DNA of 64,000 nucleotides from Catellatospora methionotrophica (GTDB lineage: Bacteria > Actinomycetota > Actinomycetes > Mycobacteriales > Micromonosporaceae), in the NCBI RefSeq assembly GCF_011297335.1, contig NZ_JAAOTJ010000014.1, forward strand, positions 124,001 to 188,000, in the 5' to 3' direction. How positions within the stretch are numbered: the stretch's first letter is position 1; each line of letters opens with the position of its first letter. Positions 25,216-33,321 of the stretch are shown here, piece by piece. A model generated the notes under the pieces. It had not been told where the DNA came from. It ran no database searches and saw only the letters and a list, made by a program, of their open reading frames with translations. Both the position numbers and the translations under genes were made by a program.

Positions 25216-25372
25216 TCGGCGGCCTTACTCCGCGCCCGCCATGCGGGACTGGACCTGCCCGGCGAACCCGGGCCGCACACGCGATGACCGACGTGGCCGG
25301 CGTCGGGGTCGGCACCATCACCCTCATCGAACGGCAAGGCCGCCGCGCAGGGCCGGTGCGCACCGGCCGGTG
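25216..25372 (+). pseudogene. Possible XRE-type HTH remnant
   Basis: Two short pieces in different frames look like one helix-turn-helix: GRTRDD in one frame and VAGVGVGTITLIERQG in the next. Together they resemble the RxxLxWSRDDLAxxAGVGxGTITxIE pattern of XRE-family regulators. Nothing else of such a gene is recognisable. It lies between the TetR and NlpC/P60 genes in a 288-base stretch without another feature. Weak evidence. Confidence 0.25.
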
Positions 25373-25414
25373 ACCGGCCGGTGCGCAGCGCCCGGTGGGA
25401 GGTCCGGGCGGTCT

Positions 25415-25936
25415 TCAGTACCCGTGGGGAGTGAGTACGTCGATGAACAGGGGGTCGGGTTCGGTGCCGCCGAGAGTCACGCTGTCGCGTTTGACATAGC
25501 CGTAGTAGGCGTTGGCGTCGACGACCCGGTTGTTGCCGATGTAGACGCCCGTGTGGTCCAGGTCGCCGCCGTAGCGGATGCCGTCGTCGGGGTCGGTGTC
25601 CCAGAAGACCAGGTCACCTGGCCGCGGATTCGTGACACGTCGTCCCTGGTTGATCTGGCCCTGCAACCAGTAGTTCAACTGCAGCCCGCGGCCGGTCGCG
25701 CGCTCGGTGCCGTCCCAGATCGCGTGGCGGTTCAGGCATTCGCAGTCCACCGCCTGCGTGCCGCACGTCCATCCGTATGCGAGCTTGTATGGCGTCCCCA
25801 GGTAGGCCTCGGCCGCATCCACCACGGCGGCTCGTACCCCGATGGCCTGCGCCGGCGTCGGGGCCACGACCAGTGGCGTCACGATGACGGCCAGGCCACA
25901 CATGAGCCGGGCGATCATCCGTTTCCACAGTCCCAT
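25415..25936 (-). CDS. Secreted NlpC/P60-family cell-wall peptidase
   Basis: About 173 residues. The start at ATG 25936 is preferred because GGAG lies upstream; ATG 25951 has none. Residues 1-31 are a signal peptide ending APTPAQA. The NlpC/P60 core begins AAVVDAAEAYLGTPYKL. The nucleophile is C65 in VDCECL, unusual next to the common DCSG, and the catalytic His is in DLDHTGVYIG near residue 127. PRPGDLVFWDTD is the standard strand before it. Such enzymes cut peptide crosslinks in peptidoglycan. A short signal-peptidase-type gene with no neighbour in an operon. Confidence 0.83.
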   Translation of the reverse strand: MGLWKRMIARLMCGLAVIVTPLVVAPTPAQAIGVRAAVVDAAEAYLGTPYKLAYGWTCGTQAVDCECLNRHAIWDGTERATGRGLQLNYWLQGQINQGRRVTNPRPGDLVFWDTDPDDGIRYGGDLDHTGVYIGNNRVVDANAYYGYVKRDSVTLGGTEPDPLFIDVLTPHGY

Positions 25937-26051
25937 CCGTACCCACTCCATCCGTTATTCGTCGTACGACACAGTAAACAATGTCTGTCGATGGAAGGGA
26001 AGAGGTACGCCTGGTCCCGGGCGGTGATCAACGCCCGGGACCAGGTGGCCT

Positions 26052-26753
26052 TCAGTGCGCGAACCGGCCGCGGAGCAGGCCGGCGATGGCAGCTGACACC
26101 CACAGCATGGGCAGCGCCGCGCCGGCGGCCACCAGCCGGAAGTCGCCTGCGCCGAGCCCGGCACCCATCAGCAGGACGTAACCGGCCACCACTGCCCAGG
26201 CCAGCACTGCCTAGCCCGGCCGGCGCAGCCGTAGGAAGCGGCGTGAGAACACCAGGCACACGCCGACCAGCGCCAGTCCCATCGCCGGAGCCGCGAAGGC
26301 GTGCAGCGTGCCGTGCCAGCTCCACGTGGACGGGTCAGGCGCACCCTGTGGCGTGCCCGCCGGGAAGCCTGAAGCCGGGTCGGTGACGAAGACCCCGCCC
26401 CAGACCAGCGCTGCGCCGTAGGCGGCGACGAGGATCGGCCCCCAGGTGCCCGCGGGCCGACCTCGCAGCAATCGGCGGATGCCGAACGCGGAGCCGATGG
26501 CCAGCACACCGCACAGGAGGAAGTTGACGATCTGGATCCACCCGGCCTCACCCAGGCTCAGCAGGCTCATCGGCTGGCTCCTGGCGTCTACGCCGTCTCG
26601 GACAGCCTGCTGCACCACGACGGTGGCCAGGAACAGCGGGCCGGCCAACACGCCACCGGCCAACAGTGCGCGGGTGCCCGGGGTCGGCGCCGCGACCGTG
26701 TCCTTCGGTGCGGCGGGAGTGGGAGCGGGGAGAGTGGGAACGGTGACGGTCAT
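26052..26753 (-). pseudogene. DUF998-type membrane protein broken by an in-frame TAG
   Basis: From ATG 26753 (GGAG upstream) the frame encodes a multi-pass protein of the DUF998 kind: ALLAGGVLAGPLFLATVVVQ, WIQIVNFLLCGVLAIGSAFG, GTWGPILVAAYGAALVWGG, FTDP-like VTDPASGFPAG and HAFAAPAMGLALVGVCLVF. A TAG at 26211-26213 interrupts it after LRLRRPG. The same frame then continues for about 52 codons with two more hydrophobic stretches (AVLAWAVVAGYVLLMGAG, LPMLWVSAAIAGLLRG) to a TGA at 26052-26054. One change of TGG (Trp) to TAG explains it. The truncated product would lack the last one or two membrane segments. A sequencing error is the alternative. Confidence 0.75.
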
Positions 26754-26786
26754 GGCTACTCCGTGGGTCAGCATATGGATGGGGGC

Positions 26787-27185
26787 CTAGATGGTGCTGG
26801 CATCCTGCGGATACCAGCGCAGTTCCACGACGTTGCCGTCCGGGTCGCGGACATAGATCGATGTCGCGTCACCTCGCGCACCGAACCGGCCGACAGGCCC
26901 CTCGATGACGGAGAAGCTGCCCGAGTCGATGACTTCCTGCCAGGCCAGTGGCTGCACGACCAGGCAGATGTGGTCGACGTTCGACTCACCCCGCGGGTAG
27001 CTGACCAGATCGATGATGGTGTCCGTGCTGACCCGTACGGAGGGGAAGCCGACCTGCCCGGCCCGCCACTCGTCGACACGGACCGGTTCCAGACCGAGGA
27101 GCCCGCAGTAGAACTCCAGGGAGCGTTCGACGTCGGCGACGTTGAGCACCAGGTGGTCGAAGGCGATCACGCGCATCGTGTTCAC
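26787..27185 (-). CDS. VOC-family (glyoxalase-like) protein
   Basis: A 132-residue vicinal-oxygen-chelate protein: FDHLVLNVADVERSLEFYCG at the start (metal-ligand His near residue 11), DHICLVV in the second repeat (His near 65) and DPDGNVVELRWYP at the end (Glu near 122). Members include glyoxalases, dioxygenases and antibiotic-binding proteins; the substrate is unknown. GTG 27185 overlaps the stop of the DUF1801 gene (GTGA), so the two are coupled. ATG 27176 is possible but lacks its own signal. Confidence 0.85.
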   Translation of the reverse strand: MNTMRVIAFDHLVLNVADVERSLEFYCGLLGLEPVRVDEWRAGQVGFPSVRVSTDTIIDLVSYPRGESNVDHICLVVQPLAWQEVIDSGSFSVIEGPVGRFGARGDATSIYVRDPDGNVVELRWYPQDASTI

Positions 27186-27541
27186 CGGCTTTCCAGGTCG
27201 AGGGCGGCGCGCAGCCAGCCGGTGAACAGGTCCGGATCGATGTCGTCCGCCGTGGCGAGTTTCACCGATGCCATCCGGCGGGCGCCCGGCGTCAGCCGCC
27301 CGGACGGGTCGGTGACGTCCTGGCCGCGCCACAGCCCGAAGGTGACGTAGGCGGGGTACGCCTTGAGCAGGCAGACCGGTCTGCGTCCCGGATGCTCGCC
27401 GAGGCCCCAGACCGGGTGGCCGTGGTACAGGACGCCGGTCGTGCCGGGCAGCGCGGACTCGATGACGGGACGCATCGCGGCGGCGACGTCGCGCAGCGGG
27501 TGGTCGAGACCGGCCAGGTAGTCGGTGATCTGTGCGGTCAT
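27182..27541 (-). CDS. DUF1801 (YdhG-like) family protein
   Basis: A 119-residue protein with the DUF1801 pattern: ITDYLAGLDHPLRDVAAAMRP at the start, VLYHGHPVWGLG in the middle and PAYVTFGLWRG, then KLATADDIDPDLFTGWLRAA at the end. Function unknown, although the fold resembles frataxin-like YdhG proteins. ATG 27541 is the start. It and the coupled VOC gene diverge from a LysR regulator 148 bases away, which probably controls them. Confidence 0.8.
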   Translation of the reverse strand: MTAQITDYLAGLDHPLRDVAAAMRPVIESALPGTTGVLYHGHPVWGLGEHPGRRPVCLLKAYPAYVTFGLWRGQDVTDPSGRLTPGARRMASVKLATADDIDPDLFTGWLRAALDLESR

Positions 27542-27656
27542 GGTGTGACGGCTCCAAGGGGTGGGGTGCGGGTCCGGTGCGCTCCTGCGGCACCGGGTGA
27601 CGACCCCTACTCTTCGGCAGCCGACAGCCGCGACCAAGCCAAGATCGGTCTAGGAT

Positions 27657-27675
27657 CGTTGACCTGGATTCAACG
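27657..27675. promoter_or_regulatory. Candidate LysR box between divergent genes
   Basis: CGTTG-N9-CAACG (27657-27675), containing TTG-N9-CAA, matches the T-N11-A form of LysR binding sites. It lies 14 bases before the LysR start and about 115 before the DUF1801 start, as expected for an autoregulated divergent promoter. Assignment by pattern only. Confidence 0.5.
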
Positions 27676-27688
27676 AACTGGACGGGAC

Positions 27689-28579
27689 ATGCTGGAACGG
27701 CACGAGATCGAGACCTTCCTGACCCTCGCCGTCGAGCTGCACTTCGGGCGTACCGCCGAGAAGCTCGGCGTCACCACCGGGCGCATCAGCCACGTGGTCA
27801 AGAAGCTGGAACGCCGTATCGGCGCTCCACTTTTCGAACGCACCAGCCGCGTGGTGAGGCTCACCCCGATCGGACACCGGTTCGCCGAAGACCTCACGCC
27901 CGCCGTAGCCGGCCTGGAGCACGCCCTGCGGCGGGCCGTCGAAGCCGGCCGCGGCGTCACGGGTCGCCTGCGGGTCGCGTTCCTCGGCGAGTGGACCGCG
28001 CCGACGCTGCTCAAAGCAGTCAGCCTGTTCAACCGGCGCCACCCCGAGTGCGAGGTGAGCGTGCACGAGGTTCAGCTGTACAACTCGCGAGCCAGCCTGG
28101 TCGACGGATCCATCGACCTGCTCCTCGCCTCGTACCCGTTCGACGGCATGGCCTGCGGCCCGACGCTGCTGCGCGAGAACCGGGTCCTGGCGGTCCCCTC
28201 CGCGCACCCGCTGGCGAAAGTGCCATCGGTGTCGCTGGAGGCTCTCGCCGACCATCCGGTCGTACAGTACCCGGCGGCCACCTCGGCGGTGTTCAAACGC
28301 GACCGCACGCCCGACCACACCCCGTCAGGCAGGCCGATACCGAAGGGGCCGGCCGGCAACACGTTCTCGGAGATGCTCACCCTCGTCGCCATGAGCAGAG
28401 GGGTGCTGCCGGTCGGCGAACACACCCGGTTGTACTACCCGCGCGCCGACGTCAGCTACGTGCCCATCCACGACGCGCCGCCGATCGAACGAGGCCTGGT
28501 CTGGCTGGAGACCAACACCACCGCCCGGGTACGCGAGTTCGTGCACGCCGCCTCCGACGCCAACACCGGCACCGTCTGA
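27689..28579 (+). CDS. LysR-family regulator A
   Basis: A 296-residue LysR protein. The HTH (residues 1-60) reads HEIETFLTLAVELHFGRTAE, then ISHVVKKLERRIGAPLFER, and the effector domain runs from about 90 with RLRVAFLGEWTA and GVLPVGEHTRLYYPRADV. The GRTAE variant of the HTH (usual: GSTARAA) and the end pattern YVPIHDAPPIERGLVWL are shared with the regulator at 30336, so the two are close paralogues. It diverges from the DUF1801-VOC pair, with a candidate LysR box between them. Confidence 0.9.
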   Translation: MLERHEIETFLTLAVELHFGRTAEKLGVTTGRISHVVKKLERRIGAPLFERTSRVVRLTPIGHRFAEDLTPAVAGLEHALRRAVEAGRGVTGRLRVAFLGEWTAPTLLKAVSLFNRRHPECEVSVHEVQLYNSRASLVDGSIDLLLASYPFDGMACGPTLLRENRVLAVPSAHPLAKVPSVSLEALADHPVVQYPAATSAVFKRDRTPDHTPSGRPIPKGPAGNTFSEMLTLVAMSRGVLPVGEHTRLYYPRADVSYVPIHDAPPIERGLVWLETNTTARVREFVHAASDANTGTV

Positions 28580-28706
28580 CGTTGCCGGTCCGCTGATCCG
28601 GGCAGCGGAGGTCGGCGGTGAGCGCGCCCCGGAACGTACAGCGATGACGGCTCGGTGGGTGGCCCGGTGGCGCCCTCGGTAGGCGCCCGCACCGGGTAAC
28701 CGGTGG

Positions 28707-29639
28707 TCAATGCCAGGCCATGTTGATGGCGCGTTCGAAGGTGGCGTACCCGGCGCGGGCGAACGCGTCGGCCATCGGCTCGTTGTCCAGATCGGTGGCC
28801 GCCCTGATGTAGGCGGCACCGTGGGCGGCCAGCACGCGGGTGCCTTCGGCGAGGATGGCGTCGACGTAGCCGCGGCCACGATGTTCGGGGAGCACGCCGA
28901 GGTACGCGATGATCGGGTGGTAGGAGTTGCGGGCGGCGATGACGAACCCGACCGGTTCCCCGGTGCCCGGCAGCTGCGCGATCTGCCACCAGTCACGCGG
29001 GCTGGTGAAGCTCGCGAACTCGCCGTGCAACTGCGCGGTGGCGGTGTCGCGGGCCGGCATCGTAGCCAGGTCTGCCCGGCTGTGATGGTCGAGCGTGCCG
29101 TCCAGCACCCGGGTCATCAGGTCGATCAGCTCGGCCGGGTCGTCGGCCGGCCGGAACGCCAACCGCGAAGCGGCTGGTGGCACCGCGGTCCCGGGACCCC
29201 ACTGCAGGCGCAGGCGTTCGACGGTGAGTTTCGCACCTGTCTCGGACAGCAGCGCCATCCGGGTCTCGACCGCCCGCCGGGCGGCGGGGTCGTCGCGCCA
29301 GTCGCCCGGCACGTAGCGACCGTATTCGGGCGGCTGGCCACCGGTCGGCACGACGGCCGCGAACGCCGCCGCGAGCAGTCGCCGGGCGACGTCCGGCTCG
29401 CTGTCGTCGAGGTCGAAGATGTCCAGGAACACCGGCGCGTCGCCACCGGGCCGCGACCACCAGGCGACCCGGGCCAGTACGGTGTCACCGCGCTGCGCCA
29501 GCCACATCCACTCCGGTCGGCGGCGGCCTTCGGCGAGGTCGTCGGCCAGCTCGTGGTTGAGGGTGTAGTCGAGACGGTTGAACAGCGCGATCTCGGCCGG
29601 TCCGGTGATCGGCCGGATGACCAGGTCGTCGGCGCTCAT
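28707..29639 (-). CDS. GNAT-family N-acetyltransferase, tandem-domain size
   Basis: A 310-residue acetyltransferase. The C-terminal half is a standard GNAT fold with acetyl-CoA motif AYLGVLPEHRGRGYVDAIL near residue 260 and the following DLDNEPMADAFARAGY. The N-terminal half (LVIRPITGPAEIALFNRLDY onward) resembles a second, degenerate GNAT repeat, as in mycothiol-synthase-like tandem enzymes. The substrate is unknown. ATG 29639 overlaps the stop of the reductase gene upstream (ATGA). Together they diverge from the second LysR gene. Confidence 0.85.
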   Translation of the reverse strand: MSADDLVIRPITGPAEIALFNRLDYTLNHELADDLAEGRRRPEWMWLAQRGDTVLARVAWWSRPGGDAPVFLDIFDLDDSEPDVARRLLAAAFAAVVPTGGQPPEYGRYVPGDWRDDPAARRAVETRMALLSETGAKLTVERLRLQWGPGTAVPPAASRLAFRPADDPAELIDLMTRVLDGTLDHHSRADLATMPARDTATAQLHGEFASFTSPRDWWQIAQLPGTGEPVGFVIAARNSYHPIIAYLGVLPEHRGRGYVDAILAEGTRVLAAHGAAYIRAATDLDNEPMADAFARAGYATFERAINMAWH

Positions 29640-30211
29640 GCCGCGGCCTTGGCGTAGCTGGTGATGGTGAACCCGTTGTCGAAGGAGACCTCGCCGGTCC
29701 GGGTGAAGCTGACCGGCGCGTGCGGGCCGGCGAACAGCGCGATGCCGGCGCCGAGCACGATCGGGTGCCGTTTGATGATCAGCTCGTCGATCTCGTCGAG
29801 CAGTACGCCGGCCAGCCTGCCGCCGCCGGCCAGCCAGATGCCGAGGCCGTCACGCTGCTTGAGGTCGCGGACGACGCCGACCGGGTCGTCGGCGACGAAG
29901 GTGACAGCCGGGTCGACGCCGGTCAGGGTGCGGCTGACGACGTACTGCTCCAGGTGGCCGTACGGGCTGGTCAAGCCGACGGCCAGGCCCGGGTCGTAGG
30001 TTCCCCGGCCCATGATGACGGCGTCGAAGTGCCGGGCCGGGCGGTCGGCCACCCCCAGCGGCACCCGGGCGGGGGTGGGCATGGTCTCCGGGTACTCGGC
30101 CAGGATCGCGGCGGCCGGTTCGCCCTCGAACGGGAAGAAGTCGTATTCGCCGCCTGGTCCGGCGATGTAGCCGTCCAGGGTGGCGGAGATGTAATAGGTC
30201 AACTTACGCAT
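29636..30211 (-). CDS. Dihydrofolate-reductase-like (RibD C-terminal) protein
   Basis: A 191-residue protein of the DHFR/RibD-C superfamily: YYISATLDGYIAGPGGEYDF at the start, DAVIMGRGTYD near residue 65, then GLGIWLAGGGRLAGVLL (the NADPH site) and PIVLGAGIALF. Such proteins are putative NADPH reductases of unknown substrate. Start at ATG 30211. It is coupled to the GNAT gene by ATGA. The 124-base gap to the divergent LysR gene holds a perfect palindrome. Confidence 0.87.
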   Translation of the reverse strand: MRKLTYYISATLDGYIAGPGGEYDFFPFEGEPAAAILAEYPETMPTPARVPLGVADRPARHFDAVIMGRGTYDPGLAVGLTSPYGHLEQYVVSRTLTGVDPAVTFVADDPVGVVRDLKQRDGLGIWLAGGGRLAGVLLDEIDELIIKRHPIVLGAGIALFAGPHAPVSFTRTGEVSFDNGFTITSYAKAAA

Positions 30212-30249
30212 GATCGATGTGTGCTTTCGGGTTGTCGGGAAGGGCTGCT

Positions 30250-30263
30250 CAGAACATGTTCTG
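30250..30263. promoter_or_regulatory. Perfect 14-base palindrome in a divergent promoter
   Basis: CAGAACATGTTCTG lies between the divergent reductase-GNAT pair and LysR regulator B, 39 bases upstream of the former. It resembles but does not match the actinobacterial LexA box, which needs GAAC-N4-GTTC; the spacer here is two bases. It could be the binding site of the adjacent LysR protein or of another dimeric regulator. Confidence 0.4.
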
Positions 30264-30335
30264 CCACCGCGCTACGGTGATCAACGGGCGAACGCGAAAC
30301 GGCCGTTAACCCGGCGCTTAACGAAGGAGGACCTG

Positions 30336-31250
30336 GTGGAGCTGCGCGACATCGAGATCTTCCTGGTCCTGGCACAGGAGCTGCACTTCGGCCGGACGGC
30401 CGAGCGCCTGCACGTGACGCCCGCGCGCGTCAGCCAGGCGATCAAGAAGCAGGAACGCCGGGTCGGGGCGGCGCTGTTCGACCGCACCAGCCGCAGCGTC
30501 ACCCTGACCCCGCTCGGCGAGCAGCTGCGCGCCGATCTGGCGCCGGCCTTCCAGAGCCTGCACGAGGGTATGCGCCGGGCCAGCGCGGCTGCCCACACGA
30601 CCAGTACCCCGCTACGTGTCGGCGTCGTCTCCAGCAACGCCTACGACCTGCGCCCGTACTGGCAGGCGTTCCGCGACCGCCACCACGACTGGGCGCTGCA
30701 GGTGCGCCATGCCCCGTTCCACGACTGCTTCGACCGGCTGCGCAGCGGCGACCTCGACCTCCTGGTGGTGTGGCTGCCCGTCGAGGAACCGGACCTCACC
30801 GTCGGGCCCGTGCTGTTCACCGAGCCCCGGGTGCTACTGGCCGCCGCCGACCACCCGCTGGCCGACCGCACCTCCGTCACGCTGGAGGCGCTCGCCGACG
30901 TCGGGGTGCTCGGCAAGGACGCGCCCGGACCGGACTACTGGGTCGACGCCTTCCTGCCCTTCGCCACCGGGACCGGCCGGACCATCGAGCGGCTGCTGCC
31001 GATGTCGAGCCTGGACGAGATGTTCACCCATGTCAGCAACGGTGACGCCGTGCACAGCCTGGGCGCGCACACCGCGCGTTACCATTCGCGTCCCGACATC
31101 GCCTACGTGCCGATCACCGATGGTGCGCCGCTGAGCTGGGGTCTGGTCTGGCATACCGCGTCCGAGACCGCGTCGATGCGCGCCTTCGTCCGGCTGGTGA
31201 GCGACCTCGGGCCGATGCCGATCAAGCCGACCATCCGCCGCCGCCCGTAG
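30336..31250 (+). CDS. LysR-family regulator B
   Basis: A 304-residue LysR protein. The HTH (ELRDIEIFLVLAQELHFGRT, then VSQAIKKQERRVGAALFDR) is closely similar to regulator A. The effector domain runs from LRVGVVSSNAYDLRPYWQAF to YVPITDGAPLSWGLVWHT. GTG 30336 follows a strong GAAGGAGG at spacing 5. It is divergent from the DHFR-like/GNAT operon, which it probably controls. Same arrangement as regulator A and its neighbours, suggesting duplication of a regulator plus divergent-operon design. Confidence 0.9.
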   Translation: MELRDIEIFLVLAQELHFGRTAERLHVTPARVSQAIKKQERRVGAALFDRTSRSVTLTPLGEQLRADLAPAFQSLHEGMRRASAAAHTTSTPLRVGVVSSNAYDLRPYWQAFRDRHHDWALQVRHAPFHDCFDRLRSGDLDLLVVWLPVEEPDLTVGPVLFTEPRVLLAAADHPLADRTSVTLEALADVGVLGKDAPGPDYWVDAFLPFATGTGRTIERLLPMSSLDEMFTHVSNGDAVHSLGAHTARYHSRPDIAYVPITDGAPLSWGLVWHTASETASMRAFVRLVSDLGPMPIKPTIRRRP

Positions 31251-31342
31251 CCGCTGCCGACCGTGACGCTGCTCGGCGAGTACTCGCCAGACGCCTCGCC
31301 GTCCCCTACCGCCGACACCGATTCTGGCGCGGGCCGCGCCGG

Positions 31343-32833
31343 TTAGTGGACCCAGGCCCGGGTGCGGTACAGGTAGGCCCTGAGCTCGCGCTCGTCGGGG
31401 TAGTCGGTCGCGGGGAAGTTGACGTACCAGGGGATCGCATCGTTGGCCGGGGACCGGAACTGCCAGCCACGGGTGGCCTTCTGCGCCGCGTGGGCCGAGC
31501 GCAGTGCCGTGGTGTCGCCGACCGGTGCGCCGAAGAAGTACTGCTGGGAGGTGTCGGCGACCGAGTCGCTGGCCTGCTGCTCGGCGTACATGACCTGCCG
31601 GTAGGTGATCCGGCCGGAGCCGTCGGGGTTGCGCAGGGTGTACCGCAGGGTGTCGGCCGGGAACCGGTCGTCACCGCGCGTGTACACGCGTACCTCGGGC
31701 TGGCCGGCGACGATGCTGGTGGTCTTGCTGATGCGCTCGCTGGTCGGTGACTGGCCGCCCAGGGTGACGGTACGCTTCGCCGGGTCCAGGGTCATGACGC
31801 GCGCGTAGCGCTGGGTCCCGCCGACAGGCGTGTCGATCTCCAGGAAGGCGTTCGCGCGGGGCGGGTCGAGCCGGATGGTCGGGTCCTCGGCACTGGACTG
31901 GTACCTCGTGCTCGGCCCCCAACTGATCTGGCCGCTGGGCAGGATCTCGCCGACGTGGTAGTACAGGTTCGCGAAGTTCTGTGATCGGTGGACCTCGATG
32001 AGCAGACCGTCCGGTCGCAGCGCGACAGCCGGGTTCCTGCCTTTGTCGTAGCGGCCGTGGGCGCGCCATTCGATCTTCTTGTCGGCGGCCCTGACCTGGC
32101 CGGTCCAGTACCAGAGGTTGTTGTCGCGGTCCGCGTGGACCTGGACGACCTGGCCCTTGGTGTTGACCGAGACGGCGGGGCCGACCCCGGTGTCGCGAAG
32201 GTAGGACACCCGTGACGTCTGGTTCCCGGACAACACGACCATGATCTTGTTTCGCAGTTCGCCCACCCTGCCGGGTTCGGTCTCGCGACCCTCGGCCCAC
32301 ACCAGCTTGTCCTCGAATGCGGCGGTGACCTTCTGGTTGAGTGTGCTCAGGTTGCCGTCGGCACTGTTGACCACGGCGGAGATGTTGCTCTTCAGGTCGA
32401 GCATGACCGTGATGGGGGCGTGTCCAGGGTTGTTGTCCGACCAGGAGCGGACCTGGTTCAGCCAGGGCGTCAGCAGGGCGGTCCGGGGGTTGGTTCCCTC
32501 CTTGTACACCTCGCTGTCGGGGCCCCAGTGGCCGATGCGGAAGTCGTGGTGCTTCGCGTACTCGTTGTTGTAGACGTCGAACTCCAGGAAGCGCACCCAG
32601 TTGTTCAACTGCTGCTCGATGGTGCCCCGGTGCATGCCGCCGAGGTCGCCGGAGTAGGAGTTGTGCGTGGACATGAAGACGGCCTGCCGGACGAGCAGGT
32701 TGTCGCCGAAGGCCAGGGCCGTCCGGGTCTGCGGGACGGGCGGGGCCGCAGCCGCCGTCGAGGGAAGGGCGGCCAGCACCGCCGCGATCGGCAGGGCCAG
32801 GGCGCGGCGGCGTACGCGGTTCGGGATCAGCAC
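31343..32833 (-). CDS. Secreted PI-PLC-like phosphodiesterase
   Basis: A 496-residue protein from GTG 32833, with GGGAGG 5 bases upstream. Residues 1-30 are a signal peptide (ALALPIAAVLAALPSTAAAA). The PI-PLC X-type barrel follows, with catalytic His 57 in FMSTHNSYSG, RFLEFDVYNNEY near 80-92 and the second catalytic His 102 in IGHWGPDSEVY; ITVMLDLKS supplies a later strand. Residues about 225-330 hold two or three repeats of WxxHGRYDxGxxPAVAL type, resembling tectonin/propeller blades. The C-terminal part (SQQYFFGAP) is specific to this group. It presumably cleaves a phosphatidylinositol or glycosyl-PI outside the cell. Confidence 0.8.
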   Translation of the reverse strand: MLIPNRVRRRALALPIAAVLAALPSTAAAAPPVPQTRTALAFGDNLLVRQAVFMSTHNSYSGDLGGMHRGTIEQQLNNWVRFLEFDVYNNEYAKHHDFRIGHWGPDSEVYKEGTNPRTALLTPWLNQVRSWSDNNPGHAPITVMLDLKSNISAVVNSADGNLSTLNQKVTAAFEDKLVWAEGRETEPGRVGELRNKIMVVLSGNQTSRVSYLRDTGVGPAVSVNTKGQVVQVHADRDNNLWYWTGQVRAADKKIEWRAHGRYDKGRNPAVALRPDGLLIEVHRSQNFANLYYHVGEILPSGQISWGPSTRYQSSAEDPTIRLDPPRANAFLEIDTPVGGTQRYARVMTLDPAKRTVTLGGQSPTSERISKTTSIVAGQPEVRVYTRGDDRFPADTLRYTLRNPDGSGRITYRQVMYAEQQASDSVADTSQQYFFGAPVGDTTALRSAHAAQKATRGWQFRSPANDAIPWYVNFPATDYPDERELRAYLYRTRAWVH

Positions 32834-33055
32834 GGGTACCTCCCGGTCGGGGCGGGTGGACAGATCCACTAGACGCTCCGGCCGCAGGCGCGGACGATCC
32901 CCGGAAGTGATGATCCGCGTGGTGAGCACGGGGGCGGGGGGATGAGTGAATCGTTCATCCGCGATGCCGTTGGCGTGGCGTGGTTGCCGCCCTGATCGGC
33001 AGGGCATCGCGCCGCCGTACGTTAGCTGAGCTGTGCCAACGTAATGTCAGGTGGC

Positions 33056-33290
33056 TGTGCCCGGTGTCTCGGCCGGCAGACCGGACAGAGGCGCGGGCGA
33101 GGCTGAGGCTGTGCGGGAGACCGGGAGAGAGCGGCGCAAAGCCGCGGTTCGGCCTGTCGGCCGAACCGCGGCGTGAGATTCAGATGAGGCGTCAGTTGTC
33201 CCGGGATGTCCACCTCGCCGAGCCGATGGCAGGTGACCCAGCCGGCATGTTCGGTGTCGCCGCTGGTGCCCTTTCAGGCGATCTCCGACC
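33056..33290 (-). pseudogene. Degraded second copy of the SRPBCC gene end
   Basis: Read leftward, 33290 to 33190 gives a damaged version of the SRPBCC C-terminus: the codons for WKSTSGETEHAGVVTFHRLG appear with a TGA in place of the first Trp, and the text then jumps from HRLGE straight to GEVDIP, omitting about 55 codons. The jump falls at a CGGCGAG that occurs at both ends of the missing part in the intact gene, so the loss looks like recombination between short direct repeats. A 5-base loss alters the last codons. The hairpin and flank beyond (33056-33172) match those after the intact gene at 21.5 kb. Confidence 0.7.
33141..33172. terminator. Terminator hairpin in the duplicated segment
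   Basis: Perfect 14-base stem GCCGCGGTTCGGCC (33141-33154) and GGCCGAACCGCGGC (33159-33172) with a TGTC loop. It is the counterpart of the hairpin at 21591-21622 and now lies downstream of the urease operon, where it may terminate leftward transcripts. Confidence 0.75.
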
Positions 33291-33321
33291 CTTGTCGGGA
33301 ACCAAGCACGGCCGGGGTCGG

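Noticed and set aside
30250-30263. LexA/SOS box reading of CAGAACATGTTCTG
   Set aside because: The actinobacterial LexA box has GAAC and GTTC separated by four bases; here the spacer is two. Kept only as an unassigned palindrome.
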